A program made the translations under genes and the position numbers. A model generated the notes under the pieces. That model was not told the origin of the DNA and did not search any database. It worked only from the letters and a program-made list of their open reading frames with translations. DNA of 64,000 nt, from NCBI GenBank assembly GCA_036245525.1, contig BTPG01000007.1, positions 161,379,452-161,443,451 of the forward strand, in the 5' to 3' direction. Shown piece by piece: positions 55,047 through 64,000 of the stretch. How positions within the stretch are numbered: the stretch's first letter is position 1; each line of letters starts with the position of its first letter. This DNA is from Semisulcospira habei. Its lineage: Eukaryota; Mollusca; Gastropoda; Semisulcospiridae.

Positions 55047-55808
55047 TCTCTCTTGGCTTGACTTCGCGAACGAAGATTTTATAGGAGTTGCCCACGACGT
55101 CTGCAGGCTTGTTCGTGGCTGCGGAGGCCAATCCGAGACAGGCAGGTTCGACCGCAGGGGAAGGTATGGCCGGGGTTCTGAGCTGCGGCATCTCTGTTTT
55201 TTCTCCTGAGCCGCTTGTCCTTAAGGCTAGCTCTGTGAGAGTCCTCAAAGGAGACAGCTGCCTTGTAAATGGTGGAGCGCCAGGTGTCACGGTCCGCAGC
55301 AAGCGAAGACCACTGGTGGTGGTCGATTTGGCAGGCACTAAGTGACTTCTTGAGACAGTCTTTGTATCTCTTCTTTGGTGCCCCTCTGTCACGGTGTCCA
55401 GTAGCAAGCTCGCCGAACAGGGTGATCTTTGGTAGGCGATGATCCTCCATCCTGGAGACATGCCCCGCCCAGCGGAGCTGTGTCCGCAGCAGCAAAGCCT
55501 CGATGCTCACAGTTTCAGCCTGTTCAAGGACCTCGACGTTGGTGACATAGTCACTCCAGTGAATGCCCAGGATGGTACGCAGGCAGCGCTGGTGGAAGCG
55601 TTCGAGGAGTCGTAGTTGGCTGCGGTAGAGGGCCCAGGACTCGGAACCATACAGCAGGGTGGTGAGGACCACAGCTCTGTACACGCTGATCTTGGTGCCT
55701 GTTTTCAGCTGTTGATTGTGCCACACCCGCTTGAAAAGTCGCCCGAAAGCGCTGTTTGCTTTTGCCAGCCTGCTGTCAAGCTCCTTGTCCAGCTGGACAA
55801 GGAGCTGG
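55047..55808 (-). mobile_element. LINE 3' fragment with 14-bp target duplication, minus strand
   Basis: ACAATGACATATGC at 55033-55046 and 55809-55822 flanks it exactly. It carries the C-terminal part of a LINE protein, open to a stop at 55079. At its 5' edge is a short foldback (CTCCTTGTCCAGCTGGACAAGGAG), typical of inverted or snap-back 5' junctions. This is a relative of the 9726-12462 element (same RLRTRLL / zinc-tail layout). Confidence 0.9.
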
Positions 55809-55830
55809 ACAATGACATATGCACATAACA
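55079..55830 (-). pseudogene. LINE C-terminal domain, open frame without catalytic core
   Basis: About 240 codons uninterrupted: LDKELDSRLAKANSAFGRL, TTLLYGSESWALYRSQLRLL, RTQLRWAGHVSRMEDHRLPK, APKKRYKDCLKKSL and a cysteine/histidine tail FPCGRTCLSRIGLRSHEQAC. RT motifs are absent because of 5' truncation. The clean frame points to a recent insertion. The first ~17 codons at the upstream edge come from the foldback and flank. Confidence 0.8.
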
Positions 55831-56670
55831 AACAAAGCACAATGCCCGAACACACCACTTTTACAATAAACTAAACAACAATACATACATAATAATTTAT
55901 ATTCTAATTAACATTCAGTCTAAACAAGGAGGATTGCACAACTACAACTAAGGCATCAAACACTGGCAGTTATTTAAAGTAAAGCTTGAAGAGGTGAGTT
56001 TTCAACGACCTCTTGAAGTCAGAGACGGACTCGCTGTTTCTGACCTCAAGAGGAAGTGTATTCCATAACACTGGGGCTTGATAAATAAAAGTGCGCTGAC
56101 CAAATGTTTTAGTTTGGACAGAAGGTACACACAACTTCCGTTTATCAGAGGAGGAGCGGAGCTCACGAGAGGGTGTATACACGTGCAGCAAAGAAACAAG
56201 TATTCTGGGCTGGTGCCTGAAAGGCAGCTAAAACAGATTGACATAACTTTGCATTGAATCCGTGAGGACACAGGTAGCCAGTGAAGGGACTTCAAGATGG
56301 GTGTGACATGCTCAGTCTTACGTTCTCTCACAACAAGCCGGGCTGCATTGTTCTGAATTTTTTGGAGGCGATCAATGATGTAGACCAATGAAATTAGTTC
56401 AAGGGTGGTGCCAGAATATTCTGGCACCACCCTTGAACTATTTTAGTCAAACTTATTTCACACACTGGCGTATTCCGAATGATAAGGGTTAAGTGGCTAC
56501 AGCCACCTATATGATTGCCTTTAATGTCAGGTGATTTCTCAATACAGGCTTTACAGTATTTGCTTTTTTTTTTGATTCATGCCAATCACAGCAGCAGCTG
56601 TTCCTCAAAGTCTGTGCCTCTTGTTGGGTCCCAACCTCGGCATCGACCCAACCTCAGCCAGAGTGACACA

Positions 56671-56883
56671 TAACTTATTCTACCCCAGACACACCACAGC
56701 AAGATGAGGATCGACCATGATAGTTCAAGGGTGATGCCAGAATAGCTTGGCGCCTATGGGCGCCAAGCTATTCTGGCATCACCCTTGAACCATCATGGTC
56801 GATCTGTGTCTTGCACTTCAATGCAGTCTTCAGAGGACAACGGCAAAATTTGGGGATTTCGGTGTTGGGGTAGAATGAGTTAA
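56671..56883. mobile_element. Family A hairpin element, full length, reverse orientation
   Basis: TAACTTATTCTACCCCAGAC at the left, GTTGGGGTAGAATGAGTTAA at the right; palindrome 56709-56804. The unique flanks are inverted relative to 8091-8302. Confidence 0.85.
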
Positions 56884-56896
56884 AGCTAAAAAGATA

Positions 56897-57321
56897 GTAA
56901 GGTATATATTAACTTTCCAGCTTCAATTACTACAAGTTATCAGAATGGGTATAATAACGGTTATATCAGTGATTAGCCATCCCACTGGCCTACAATTTCA
57001 CAACATTGGTGTGACATATAGTGCTCACAAAAAGTAAGAGACGTCATAATTTTGGCTTGGATTACTAAAATGTCCCATTAAACACCTTACATCTGCAAAC
57101 AGGCAGTCACCTTTTTGGTCTGAGTTGTGTTTAACCTTTTGGGGACATTTTAGTAATTCAAGCTAAAAGTAATATGTTCTTTACTTATTGTGAGCACTAT
57201 ATGTCACACCAATGTTGTGAAAATGTATGGAAATGGGATGGCTATGATCACTGATATACCCGTGGTTATGCCCATTCTGAGAACTTGTAGTAATTCAAGC
57301 TGAAAAGTTAATATACCTTAC
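56897..57321. mobile_element. 425-bp palindromic element flanked by TA
   Basis: GTAAGGTATAT...ATATACCTTAC termini with TA on each side (56895-56896, 57322-57323). Arms of about 190 bp carry GTCACACCAATGTTGTGAAA and its inverse, ATATAGTGCTCAC / GTGAGCACTATAT and ACATTTTAGTAATTCAAGCT. Near the centre is the motif GGCAGTCACCTTTTTGGTCT. No open frame; Tc1/mariner-type target inferred. Confidence 0.85.
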
Positions 57322-57726
57322 TATGTGTGAGCAGTATAGGTCACTTTGGCCGAGGTTGGGTCGACGCCGAGGTTGGGACTCAACACCCTCTGGCGGACTG
57401 AGATTGGCTGGCTATTGGAAGTGCAGAGTTGTCGCCCCCGGCTACGTGTTCTGTGTCAGAGGACTTACATTTTACCTTCACAAAATCCTGCCAATCCAGA
57501 TTTCAAAGGCAGAGATTGTTAGCAGAACTGATAATGAGCAAAATGAAGACCAGGACGGAAGGTGTGATGTTATTGGTGGGCGGTTGGCGGTGGAGGGGGG
57601 AGGGAGGGAGAGGGAGGAAGGGGGGGAAGGAGGGAGGGGGATGACGGGAGTTAATGGTGATGCAGCATGTACGAGATGGACGCAATCTTATAAACGTGCA
57701 CACCCACTGAGTCAGACTTTGTGCGT

Positions 57727-57735
57727 GCATGTGTG

Positions 57736-57766
<31 letters not shown>

Positions 57767-57768
57767 TC

Positions 57769-57804
<36 letters not shown>

Positions 57805-57832
57805 ACGTGTGTGTGTGTGTGTGTGTGTGTGT
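57727..57832. repeat. (GT)n microsatellite with CACGT interruptions
   Basis: Three GT blocks separated by TCCACGT and TCACGT; a further GT/GC tract lies at 57939-57993. Confidence 0.95.
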
Positions 57833-57849
57833 TAGTCATACAAAATAAT

Positions 57850-57920
57850 AGTTTAAAGCCAGAGTAGTGCCTAAAATGCTTGGCGCCCTTTCGGGCACCA
57901 AGCTATTCAGAAAACTACTC
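57850..57920. mobile_element. Diverged family A-like hairpin
   Basis: CCAGAGTAGTGCCTAAAATGCTTGGCGCCC and GGGCACCAAGCTATTCAGAAAACTACTCTG form an imperfect stem. Confidence 0.5.
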
Positions 57921-57993
57921 TGTAGCTAGATTATAATGGTGTGTGTGTGTGTGTGTATGCGTGCGTGCGCGCGCGCGTGTGTGTGTGTGTGTG

Positions 57994-58949
57994 TTCAGGA
58001 AGAGCTATTTTCCTACAGAGAACTGTAATTTTGTGACAGGCGACCAATGAAACACAGCGCACCCCGTAAACACAAAGTCCACTGACCTTTGGTCGTAGTG
58101 GGCGTCAACAAAAGAAGCCAGGAATAGAAGTTATTCCTAAATCAGTCAGATCAAAAACAGCAGGTCGCGACCCTTTACAGTAATGACGTCCACGCAATAA
58201 ACGAGAGATCACACTGGATGTAGGTGAGGTAACGTCTTGCGAGCCAGAATATAGGCCTCTGGCAGATGGAGCAGGTTGAATGAATCCACATAAGGTTTAC
58301 AGCCCGTGCAATTTTTGGCCTACTTCTGATTTAGGTATAGCCTCTATTTTTCGACGGTCTTTGACCAATGGCATTCATGAAATGAACAGCTGTGACGACA
58401 CAGGTCACATGACCAATTTATTTTCTATGGCGGGAAAATATTGGCTACTCATGTCTTGCAGACTAAGTATCCCGGATCCTGAAAAAAAAACACGTCTCCG
58501 GGATCGGGAAAATACTTATGACAACGACGTCGATGATGATAAAATAACGCATCCGAGGGGTTATTTATTAGCTGTTGATAAGGGCTCATTGTTAAGCAGT
58601 TCGGGGACAGGTTAAACAAAAATCATTTCAGTTAACGTGCCAGTATTGGTCTGGTTTATTATGGATCTCTCTGCCTAACGTCCGATGTTTGTCACAATGC
58701 CTCTGTTCAGAAGGCGATCGCGTCTGGCGCCCTTGGCTCTGTTTCTGGCAATCCTTTCTCTGCTTTCTCACCACGTCTGATTCCTCATTCGTAGGCCCTA
58801 TGTGATTTTTGCCTTGCCAGCGAAGGTGCCCGCTCGATCATTGCCCTGGGCCTTTACCAGCTGCGGCAGACTACTGTTTCTGCAATCTTCGTTAATTCAA
58901 AACCTAAAAATCCTAGATGTCCCAGGAACGTGGATTCAAAGTGGTGTCA
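57994..58949. other. Non-coding stretch, no gene accepted
   Basis: Includes a 111-codon open frame (58280-58615) without recognised motif or splice context. Confidence 0.4.
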
Positions 58950-59015
58950 GCAAGAGGTATAGATCCTCATGAGCCCCCGAAACTGCGGGGGCTCATGAAG
59001 ATTTATGCCTCTTGC
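58950..59015. mobile_element. Family D hairpin
   Basis: CAAGAGGTATAGATCCTCAT GAGCCCCCG...CGGGGGCTCATGAAGATTTA TGCCTCTTG; right end near GAGGCTGAACAGG is decayed. Confidence 0.8.
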
Positions 59016-59362
59016 AGTTCGGTGGTGTTCAGATTTTCTCGAGGCTGAACAGGCTACAAAAAATAAAAATAATTTTTAAAAAAGAAGAAGAAGAGGAGGG
59101 AAAAAGTTGGGTCTGAAAGGGAAAACCGGAACAGTACCCACGGTTGACCAAAACGAATTGGCAAGTGTAAAAATGGGGTGGAGTTGGGGGGGGGGGAGGG
59201 GGAGTCTAAATTAAAAGCACGAGTTGGGTGGGGGTTTGGGGGGCTTGGAAGAAACTTGAAATCGTGATGCCCTGACGGACTCTGAGCGTGGCCAAATATT
59301 TGGACGCGAGCCTGGCATTTGCACTGGATCAGGGTGCTCCCACCAGCCAGACCCAATCATCT

Positions 59363-59432
59363 GCAAGAGGCATAGATCCTCTTGAGCCCCCGCTGCAGCG
59401 GGAGCTCATCGTGAGAATCTATACCTCTTGCA
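59363..59432. mobile_element. Family D hairpin, diverged
   Basis: GCAAGAGGCATAGATCCTCT...GAGAATCTATACCTCTTGC around CCCCGCTGCAGCGGG. Confidence 0.75.
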
Positions 59433-59867
59433 CGTCATGGTGAAAGAAGTCTCGATATCGAGATGCTAATCCGTGTGATACCCGGTGACGACATTTGGGC
59501 TGCGGGATCTCATGAGAATCAACTAGATGTTTTGGTGGCAGACGGGACACAGACGGAGGAAGTTACCGGGTATTGGTTGAGCTAGCTGTGGGTGCGTTGT
59601 TTATCTCGGTAAACTCCGCCCACTATACATTCCCTTTCGGGGTCAGTTTTGCACGTGCGGTGGTGACGTCACCGATAAAAAAGTCAAAATCTGAATTAAA
59701 CATAACATTTTCTAAATAACTAAATAGGTAATCATATTCATGTAAATAGCAAAATCAATCAATCAATCAGTCAGTCAGTCACTCAATTTGATAAACGGTC
59801 AGTCTCCCTGTTCGGTTTAAAACATAGTAAAAGTAAAAGAAAAAGAAAAATGCGTATGTGTGTGTAT

Positions 59868-59868
59868 A

Positions 59869-59953
<85 letters not shown>
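59868..59953. repeat. (GT)n microsatellite
   Basis: GT run with one TTT interruption. Confidence 0.95.
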
Positions 59954-59954
<1 letters not shown>

Positions 59955-60238
59955 GCACGTGCTCTGTGACCAAATGTTTTGTTTCAGCGATGACCAAGTC
60001 TTCGCAACGTTGCTGGTTTGTCCAAGGTCAAAAGGTCACTTACCTTGTTCATCATCGGAGCGCATGCTGTTTGTGTCACCGCGGTTTGTTGCGTGCTTCA
60101 CGCTTTTGTTTTCAGTCCTGGCACAGGGGTACAAACCCGAAGTTAGGGCAAGTGTTTCGTGCCTCCACTTGGTGCGTCGATAGGATCCTTCAGCTTTCTC
60201 TCCTTTCATCAAAGGAACGTTGGTGCCGAGTGGTTTCA

Positions 60239-60325
60239 GCAAGAGGGCAATTGCGGGGGCTCATGAGGATATATGCCTCTTGAATTTGGGTGGGGTTCAA
60301 TGTTTTCGACAATGAAGGGTTAACA
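60239..60325. mobile_element. Family D element with deleted left arm
   Basis: GCAAGAGGGCAATTGCGGGGGCTCATG joins the left stem base directly to the right arm. Right end TCGACAATGAAGGGTTAA. Confidence 0.7.
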
Positions 60326-60591
60326 TTGTCTTACTTGACAGCGTGCTTTTTTCCCCCCAAATACAGTTTCATTCATGGTGCAGAAATATCTTATTTTTAA
60401 CCCTTTTTGTTTGATCCAGACCTCGAAACAGGACAGAGACGCAAAAAATTGTAAAAATAATTATTTTGAAAAAACCCCAACAACTCTGTGTGTGTGTGTG
60501 TGTGGAGTGGAGTGGAGTGGTTGTGGTACTTTGGCCAACTCTTGTTCATACAAAGGTAGTTAATTATAGGATTTTACAATTTATACTAATG

Positions 60592-60676
60592 CTTTGGTTG
60601 TTGGTAGCGCTTTTTGTCGAGGTGATTCCTGCAGGAATCACCTCGACAAAAAAGCGCTACCGAAGCCGAAGGGCTA
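60592..60676. mobile_element. Family B hairpin element
   Basis: GGTAGCGCTTTTTGTCGAGG TGATTCC and GGAATCACCTCGACAAAAAA GCGCTACC, perfect apart from one A, around a TGCA centre. Confidence 0.85.
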
Positions 60677-61255
60677 ATTTGGTTGCCCCTTCCTGCCATT
60701 CACAAGGGTACATGTAGGTCAATATAGGTAGGTCAACATAGTGGAGCCACAAATCATAGCTTTTCATGGTGTACTCTGAAGTCAGTTCTGAAGTTAAACT
60801 TGGTACAATGTACAGTGGAAACTTGTGTAAAGGTCAGACGAGTATATTTGCTCATTTAAGTAAATTCTTACGGTCGGTTTCATCAGAGGCCAATGAAAGT
60901 ATTGGGCAGGCTTTGACTTACGGGAGCCACGAGGGCTTTGTTCCGTGTTCCGACAAGAATATGTTGCCTGGAGCAAATATTGTAGTTATCTGCACGTTTT
61001 AAAAAACGGGCGTTTTCTTGTGAAGGGATGTGACAATTTCTGTTGACGGTTTTCCCATTAACCCCATTAATTCCGGAAAAATGCAAAACACCACCCAACT
61101 GTAGGAGGAAACGAACCTCACGAGCCTTCGTAGATGCGAGGGCTCATTGTCAGGGTGCAGGTAGTTTTCAATAGCCAGTACCTGCGTGTCGCAGTCACAG
61201 CCGCATAGTTACCGGAAACCAAATACTCGTATTTTTGTTCGTTGGCTGGAAAAAC
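60677..61255. other. Non-coding stretch
   Basis: Contains a decayed family D copy near 61070-61150 (CCTCACGAGCCTTCGTAGATGCGAGGGCTC). No gene was recognised. Confidence 0.4.
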
Positions 61256-61678
61256 TTAATAATAATAATAATAATAAGCGCATTAAATAGACGCTTTATC
61301 CCAATTGAAAATCGGCTCAAAGCGCCGCCGCGAACTGAACCCAACAAGCACGCTCACGTGAATCACGCGCATTCACTCACACACTGTACATAAACACAGA
61401 ACATTCACGTGGTGCTAAGGGCAAGCTCAAGCGAGCTACTGTAGTTTTGGAAATTCAAAATCGTTTGTATTTGAAATTTGATTAAGTGGGCTGAAACTGA
61501 TACCAAAGTGGAGGGGGAGGAAGAGCCGGAGTACCCGGAGAAAGAACCCCAGACGGTCCGCCCGAATTAACGGTGACACTTACTAGAGGAGAAAAATCCG
61601 ACGCCGGAACCCGTAATCGAACCACGCACCTTTAGCATTGGTGGCAGGCGCCTTAACCACTGCGCCACGGACAGCCCC
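61256..61678 (-). mobile_element. tRNA-derived SINE, full length, minus strand
   Basis: Nearly identical to 16499-16926. On the minus strand A box TGGCGCAGTGG (about 61657-61667) and B box GGTTCGATTAC (61613-61623), body, GCGC stem (61285-61326) and (ATT)n tail. A possible 5-bp duplication AACTT flanks it (61253-61257, 61679-61683). Confidence 0.88.
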
Positions 61679-61908
61679 AACTTGAGTCGGTCTCTCGCAG
61701 TACCTTTTTTCCTTTAGTGATGGCTTATATTATTTTGGGGTTTAGTCAAAAGGAAAATCGGCCTGGCTTCAAACGAGGATCGGGAAATCAGATTTTTTTC
61801 CTTAGCCCTGCGGTATATAATTTGTTTTGGAATGTTTAGATTACAAATGAGCTGTTCAAATAGATACAAACTTGAAAAATGCGCGACTGTGGTTTCTAGT
61901 TTAGTTGT

Positions 61909-61972
61909 CACACTGGTTACCTCCCTCGATCCGCTACGCATGCGTAGCGGATGGAAGGAGGTAGCCAGTGTG
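61909..61972. mobile_element. Family H hairpin element
   Basis: CACACTGGTTACCTCCCTCGATCCGCTACGC and inverse around ATGC; same ends as 25180-25240. Confidence 0.8.
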
Positions 61973-62139
61973 CATATTAAGAGATTGGTAGGGACAGAGA
62001 TTGGACCCCAATAGCGCGGTACCAATTATTACACATCGAGAGTGGTCAGCGGTTAAGCATCTTGCAGTCCCTCCCAGTACCCTGTCCCACCCTGCAGGAA
62101 TGGCTGCCACTGCTCGGTTACCTTACGTCGAGGGTTTAG

Positions 62140-62291
62140 TTGCATGAGCGAACTTAAATCCTGCGCTAGACACTAAGCAAGGTGCTCGCTCCAGGGGTCA
62201 GTTGCATGAGCGAGCGTAGTCCTGCGCCAGCCACTAAGCAAGTTGCGCCGCTCTAAGCGGCGCAACTTGCTTAGTGGCTGGCGCAGGACTA
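62140..62291. repeat. Perfect hairpin preceded by a partial direct copy
   Basis: TAGTCCTGCGCCAGCCACTA AGCAAGTTGCGCCGCT and exact inverse (62217-62291). A diverged half copy (GCATGAGCGAACTTAAATCCTGCGC) precedes it at 62142-62190. An (ATAATA) tract follows. Confidence 0.8.
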
Positions 62292-62438
62292 AGCTCAATA
62301 ATAATAATAATAAATAATAATAATAAATAAATACATATAAAATAAAATAAAAATTCTGGAGAAGACCGCAGAACAGTGAAGTGAGGCCGCGTCGCGCTCG
62401 TTTTGTAGCTGACATTGTCACCAGGATGATAATTGTGC

Positions 62439-62529
62439 TTAACCCATTGGCTGTCGGTAGTGTGCTTGGTCGAGGTGATTGCTGCAGGAATCACTCGGTG
62501 AAAAACGTTACCGACGGCCAAAGGGTTAA
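62439..62529. mobile_element. Family B element, full length with TTAA ends
   Basis: TTAACCCATTGGCTGTCGGT...ACCGACGGCCAAAGGGTTAA, centre GATTGCTGCAGGAATC. 91 bp. The TTAA|CCC start matches piggyBac-type ends. Confidence 0.85.
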
Positions 62530-62724
62530 AACCCTCCGTATATCGTGTAATGGGGCGATTATCACAAAGTATACGGCGAGTCTTTACTTCCCAGCGCTAG
62601 GAGACAAATCGTAGATGATGGAACTTTAGAGGCCATTGACAAGGCGCATTTGCTGAATACTGTCTAGCAAATTTCAGTATGCATCACGTACATTCTTGCA
62701 AACTTGATGTTTGGAAAGCAAAGT

Positions 62725-62778
62725 TAGTTAATTAGTTAGTTGGGTTTAACGCCGAGCAGGCGACTAAGGCCACCTCAC
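62725..62778 (+). repeat. Dispersed repeat block
   Basis: TTAGTTGGGTTTAACGCCGA GCAGGCGACTAAGGCC, closely matching 51307-51350. Possibly a SINE end. Confidence 0.6.
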
Positions 62779-62965
62779 GGTGCTTTGAAAGCAAAGATAT
62801 ACACATTAAGAGTCTAATACTGTGAGTTTATTTTGGCCACGTCGTTTTGTATCAACAACTCGCAACACACTGGTAAGACCCATCACGTTAAGCGTATCTC
62901 AGCCGGATCATTAAAACAGTGCATTCTACAAAACAAAATAAAAACATAGAGGTAACTCGAGTCAT

Positions 62966-63036
62966 CAAGAGAAATAGATTCTCATGAGTCTCTGCACGTT
63001 ACGGGGGCTCATGATAATCAGTGTGCCTCTTGCAGA
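62966..63036. mobile_element. Family D hairpin, diverged
   Basis: CAAGAGAAATAGATTCTCAT GAGTCTCTGC...GGGGGCTCATGATAATC...GCCTCTTGC. Confidence 0.7.
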
Positions 63037-63428
63037 TGTTGACAGTTCTTCGCCGCGTTTAACAATTATTTATACCTGTAGTGTAGTGTTTGCATAGAGG
63101 GATGATTTGAATGCAATTAGTGCTACGTACTGTATACTATCAACTGTTACGCCGCTCACAGGACTTCATGACGAGCAAACTTTCACGTTTGAGAAGTATT
63201 GTGCACATTAAAAATTGAGTCTGTGATAATTTTAATTGCAGCTATTAAGCTAGTCACTGCTTTTGTTTTTTTTACTCTTGCAAAATTTCTTCTTTAAAAT
63301 GTCTCGATTTTGAGATTTTTGTATGTGTCTGTATCGTGTCTTATACTCTGCATTATAACCTTCGCTCTTTTGCAGTGTAAGATAAAACGATGAGAGGGAG
63401 TTTATAGAACGTTCACTCACAAATTTCA

Positions 63429-63495
63429 TTAACTCATTCGAGACTAAGATATCTTAAGCCGGGTATCCGGAGGCGGCACGTCTCGAATGAGTTAA
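63429..63495. mobile_element. Family C minimal TTAA palindrome
   Basis: TTAACTCATTCGAGAC...GTCTCGAATGAGTTAA, 67 bp, with inner GGGTATCCGGAGGCGGCA only partly paired. Second copy of 53017-53097. Confidence 0.8.
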
Positions 63496-63528
63496 CTGAC
63501 GTAAAGAAAGAAGGCAACAAATAGAGTC

Positions 63529-63597
63529 GCACTAGTTGCCCCTCGATTCGCTACCGCTGGTAAGCGGTAGAGCGAATTGAGGGAGAGAACCAGTGTG
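63529..63597. mobile_element. Family H hairpin element
   Basis: GCACTAGTTGCCCCTCGATTCGCTACCGCT and inverse to CCAGTGTG; third copy. Confidence 0.75.
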
Positions 63598-64000
63598 GTT
63601 CTACGATTGGATCACACCTTGTCGTGCATCCTGAAGACACTGTCAGGGTTGTGGTGGTGGTGGTGTACACCAATGATGAAATCAGTCCCTACCCCCCCCC
63701 CCCCCGACCCCCCAGGGAGACGGAGAACTGTGCACGTCAAATTGCCTCAGATGGGAAGGTGACATTTGTTGTTGTCGAGTTGAATTAGCACAGTTTGCCG
63801 CACTGGCTTGTTCCGCCGGTCAAAGAATGGTTCTAGTGCCGGGTCATGAGAAAGACGAGACCTTCAGGTTCTGCCTGGATTGATGGAATATCTGGGAAGA
63901 AGGGGAGCGGAATGGAGAGAAAGTGGGCACTGAAATGGAGAGTGTTAGGGTGACCGAATAGCATCAGGGTTGTGTGTAGGGTGGGGTCGGGTACTGGATG
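63598..64000. other. End of window, no gene accepted
   Basis: GGT repeats and a C tract (63692-63706) with short open frames; nothing recognised. Confidence 0.4.

Larger units (their letters stand above)
54953..56380 (-). mobile_element. CR1/L2-like LINE 3' fragment, minus strand
   Basis: On the minus strand: DRLQKIQNNAARLVVRERK, HVTPILKSLHWLPVSSRI (56375-56230), a frameshift, LLHVYTPSRELRSSSDKRKL...LKTHLFKLYFK-stop (56191-55970), then a 3' UTR ending in the GCGCTTAGAGC...TTAAGCGC stem and (ATT)n. It parallels the C-terminus of 28461-29903. Its UTR is interrupted by another LINE at 55047-55808. Confidence 0.85.
54425..56492. mobile_element. Family K element, split by LINE insertions
   Basis: TTAA|CCC at 54425 and GGG|TTAA at 56486-56492. 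Left part CATACTGAGGCTGAAAGCTT...; right part 56381-56488 holds the hairpin TTCAAGGGTGGTGCCAGAAT / inverse. Alignment to the intact copy 49106-49339 shows where the foreign DNA sits. The homologous empty site at 54299-54315 has one TTAG, which supports a TTAA target duplication. Confidence 0.85.
54285..56560. repeat. Hairpin repeat carrying a four-level nest of insertions
   Basis: A hairpin unit (CACCTGTCATTAAAGACCATCA and inverse around CCACAGTCACAGC) occurs at 54281-54350. A second copy starts at 54401 and resumes at 56493. The second copy is split at TTAA by a family K element, which is in turn split by two LINE pieces, one of them split again. Confidence 0.75.

Noticed and set aside
58280..58615. 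111-codon open frame as a gene
   Set aside because: No domain, initiation context or splice evidence; may be chance.
61600..61678. Functional tRNA gene
   Set aside because: A and B boxes are present but the sequence cannot complete a cloverleaf and continues into a SINE body with copies elsewhere.

Overview
This is eukaryotic nuclear DNA, most likely from a marine lophotrochozoan, with a mollusc (perhaps a gastropod) as first guess. The evidence is spliced genes with GT/AG introns, non-LTR and Penelope-like retroelements, a tRNA-derived SINE, dense microsatellites, and very many short palindromic DNA elements. The organism is inferred from repeat style only; no diagnostic host gene was recognised. 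Nothing bacterial is present (no operons, IS elements or CRISPR).

Host coding content is small. The best gene lies on the minus strand in three phase-0 exons (32411-32007, 31043-30801, 25095-24694). Together they make a 349-residue charged, partly coiled-coil protein of unknown function. Two LINEs fill its second intron. A second candidate is a signal-peptide exon at 9046-8987 with a possible next exon at 8803-8699, also minus strand.

Layout. 1-9000: mostly non-coding, with a G-rich tandem array (1680-2560), degenerate tandem repeats and the first hairpin elements. 9500-14800: a ~37-bp minisatellite split by two LINE insertions, one of which carries a nested DNA element with a TTA duplication. 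15200-24400: palindromic elements, SINEs, a 1.15-kb uninterrupted CAAT microsatellite, a large inverted repeat of a Penelope-type terminus, and tandem duplications. 24700-32400: the three-exon gene with LINEs at 25283-28105 and 28222-30238. 33000-43300: almost entirely hairpin elements, including a chain of three that share TTAA junctions. 43434-48873: a foldback element with ~360-bp terminal inverted repeats, whose left arm is split by a Penelope-like element (43518-46738, 12-bp target duplication). 49100-56560: more hairpins and a four-level nest of insertions at 54285-56560. 56600-64000: further hairpins, a third SINE and microsatellites.

The unifying theme is a set of unrelated hairpin families (called A, B, C, D, F and K here) whose ends all lie at TTAA, the target of piggyBac-type transposases. 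Several sit end to end, sharing a single TTAA. Paralogous empty sites in the window support the insertions. SINE and LINE 3' ends share a small GCGC-stem hairpin followed by (ATT)n, which suggests the SINE is moved by the LINE machinery.
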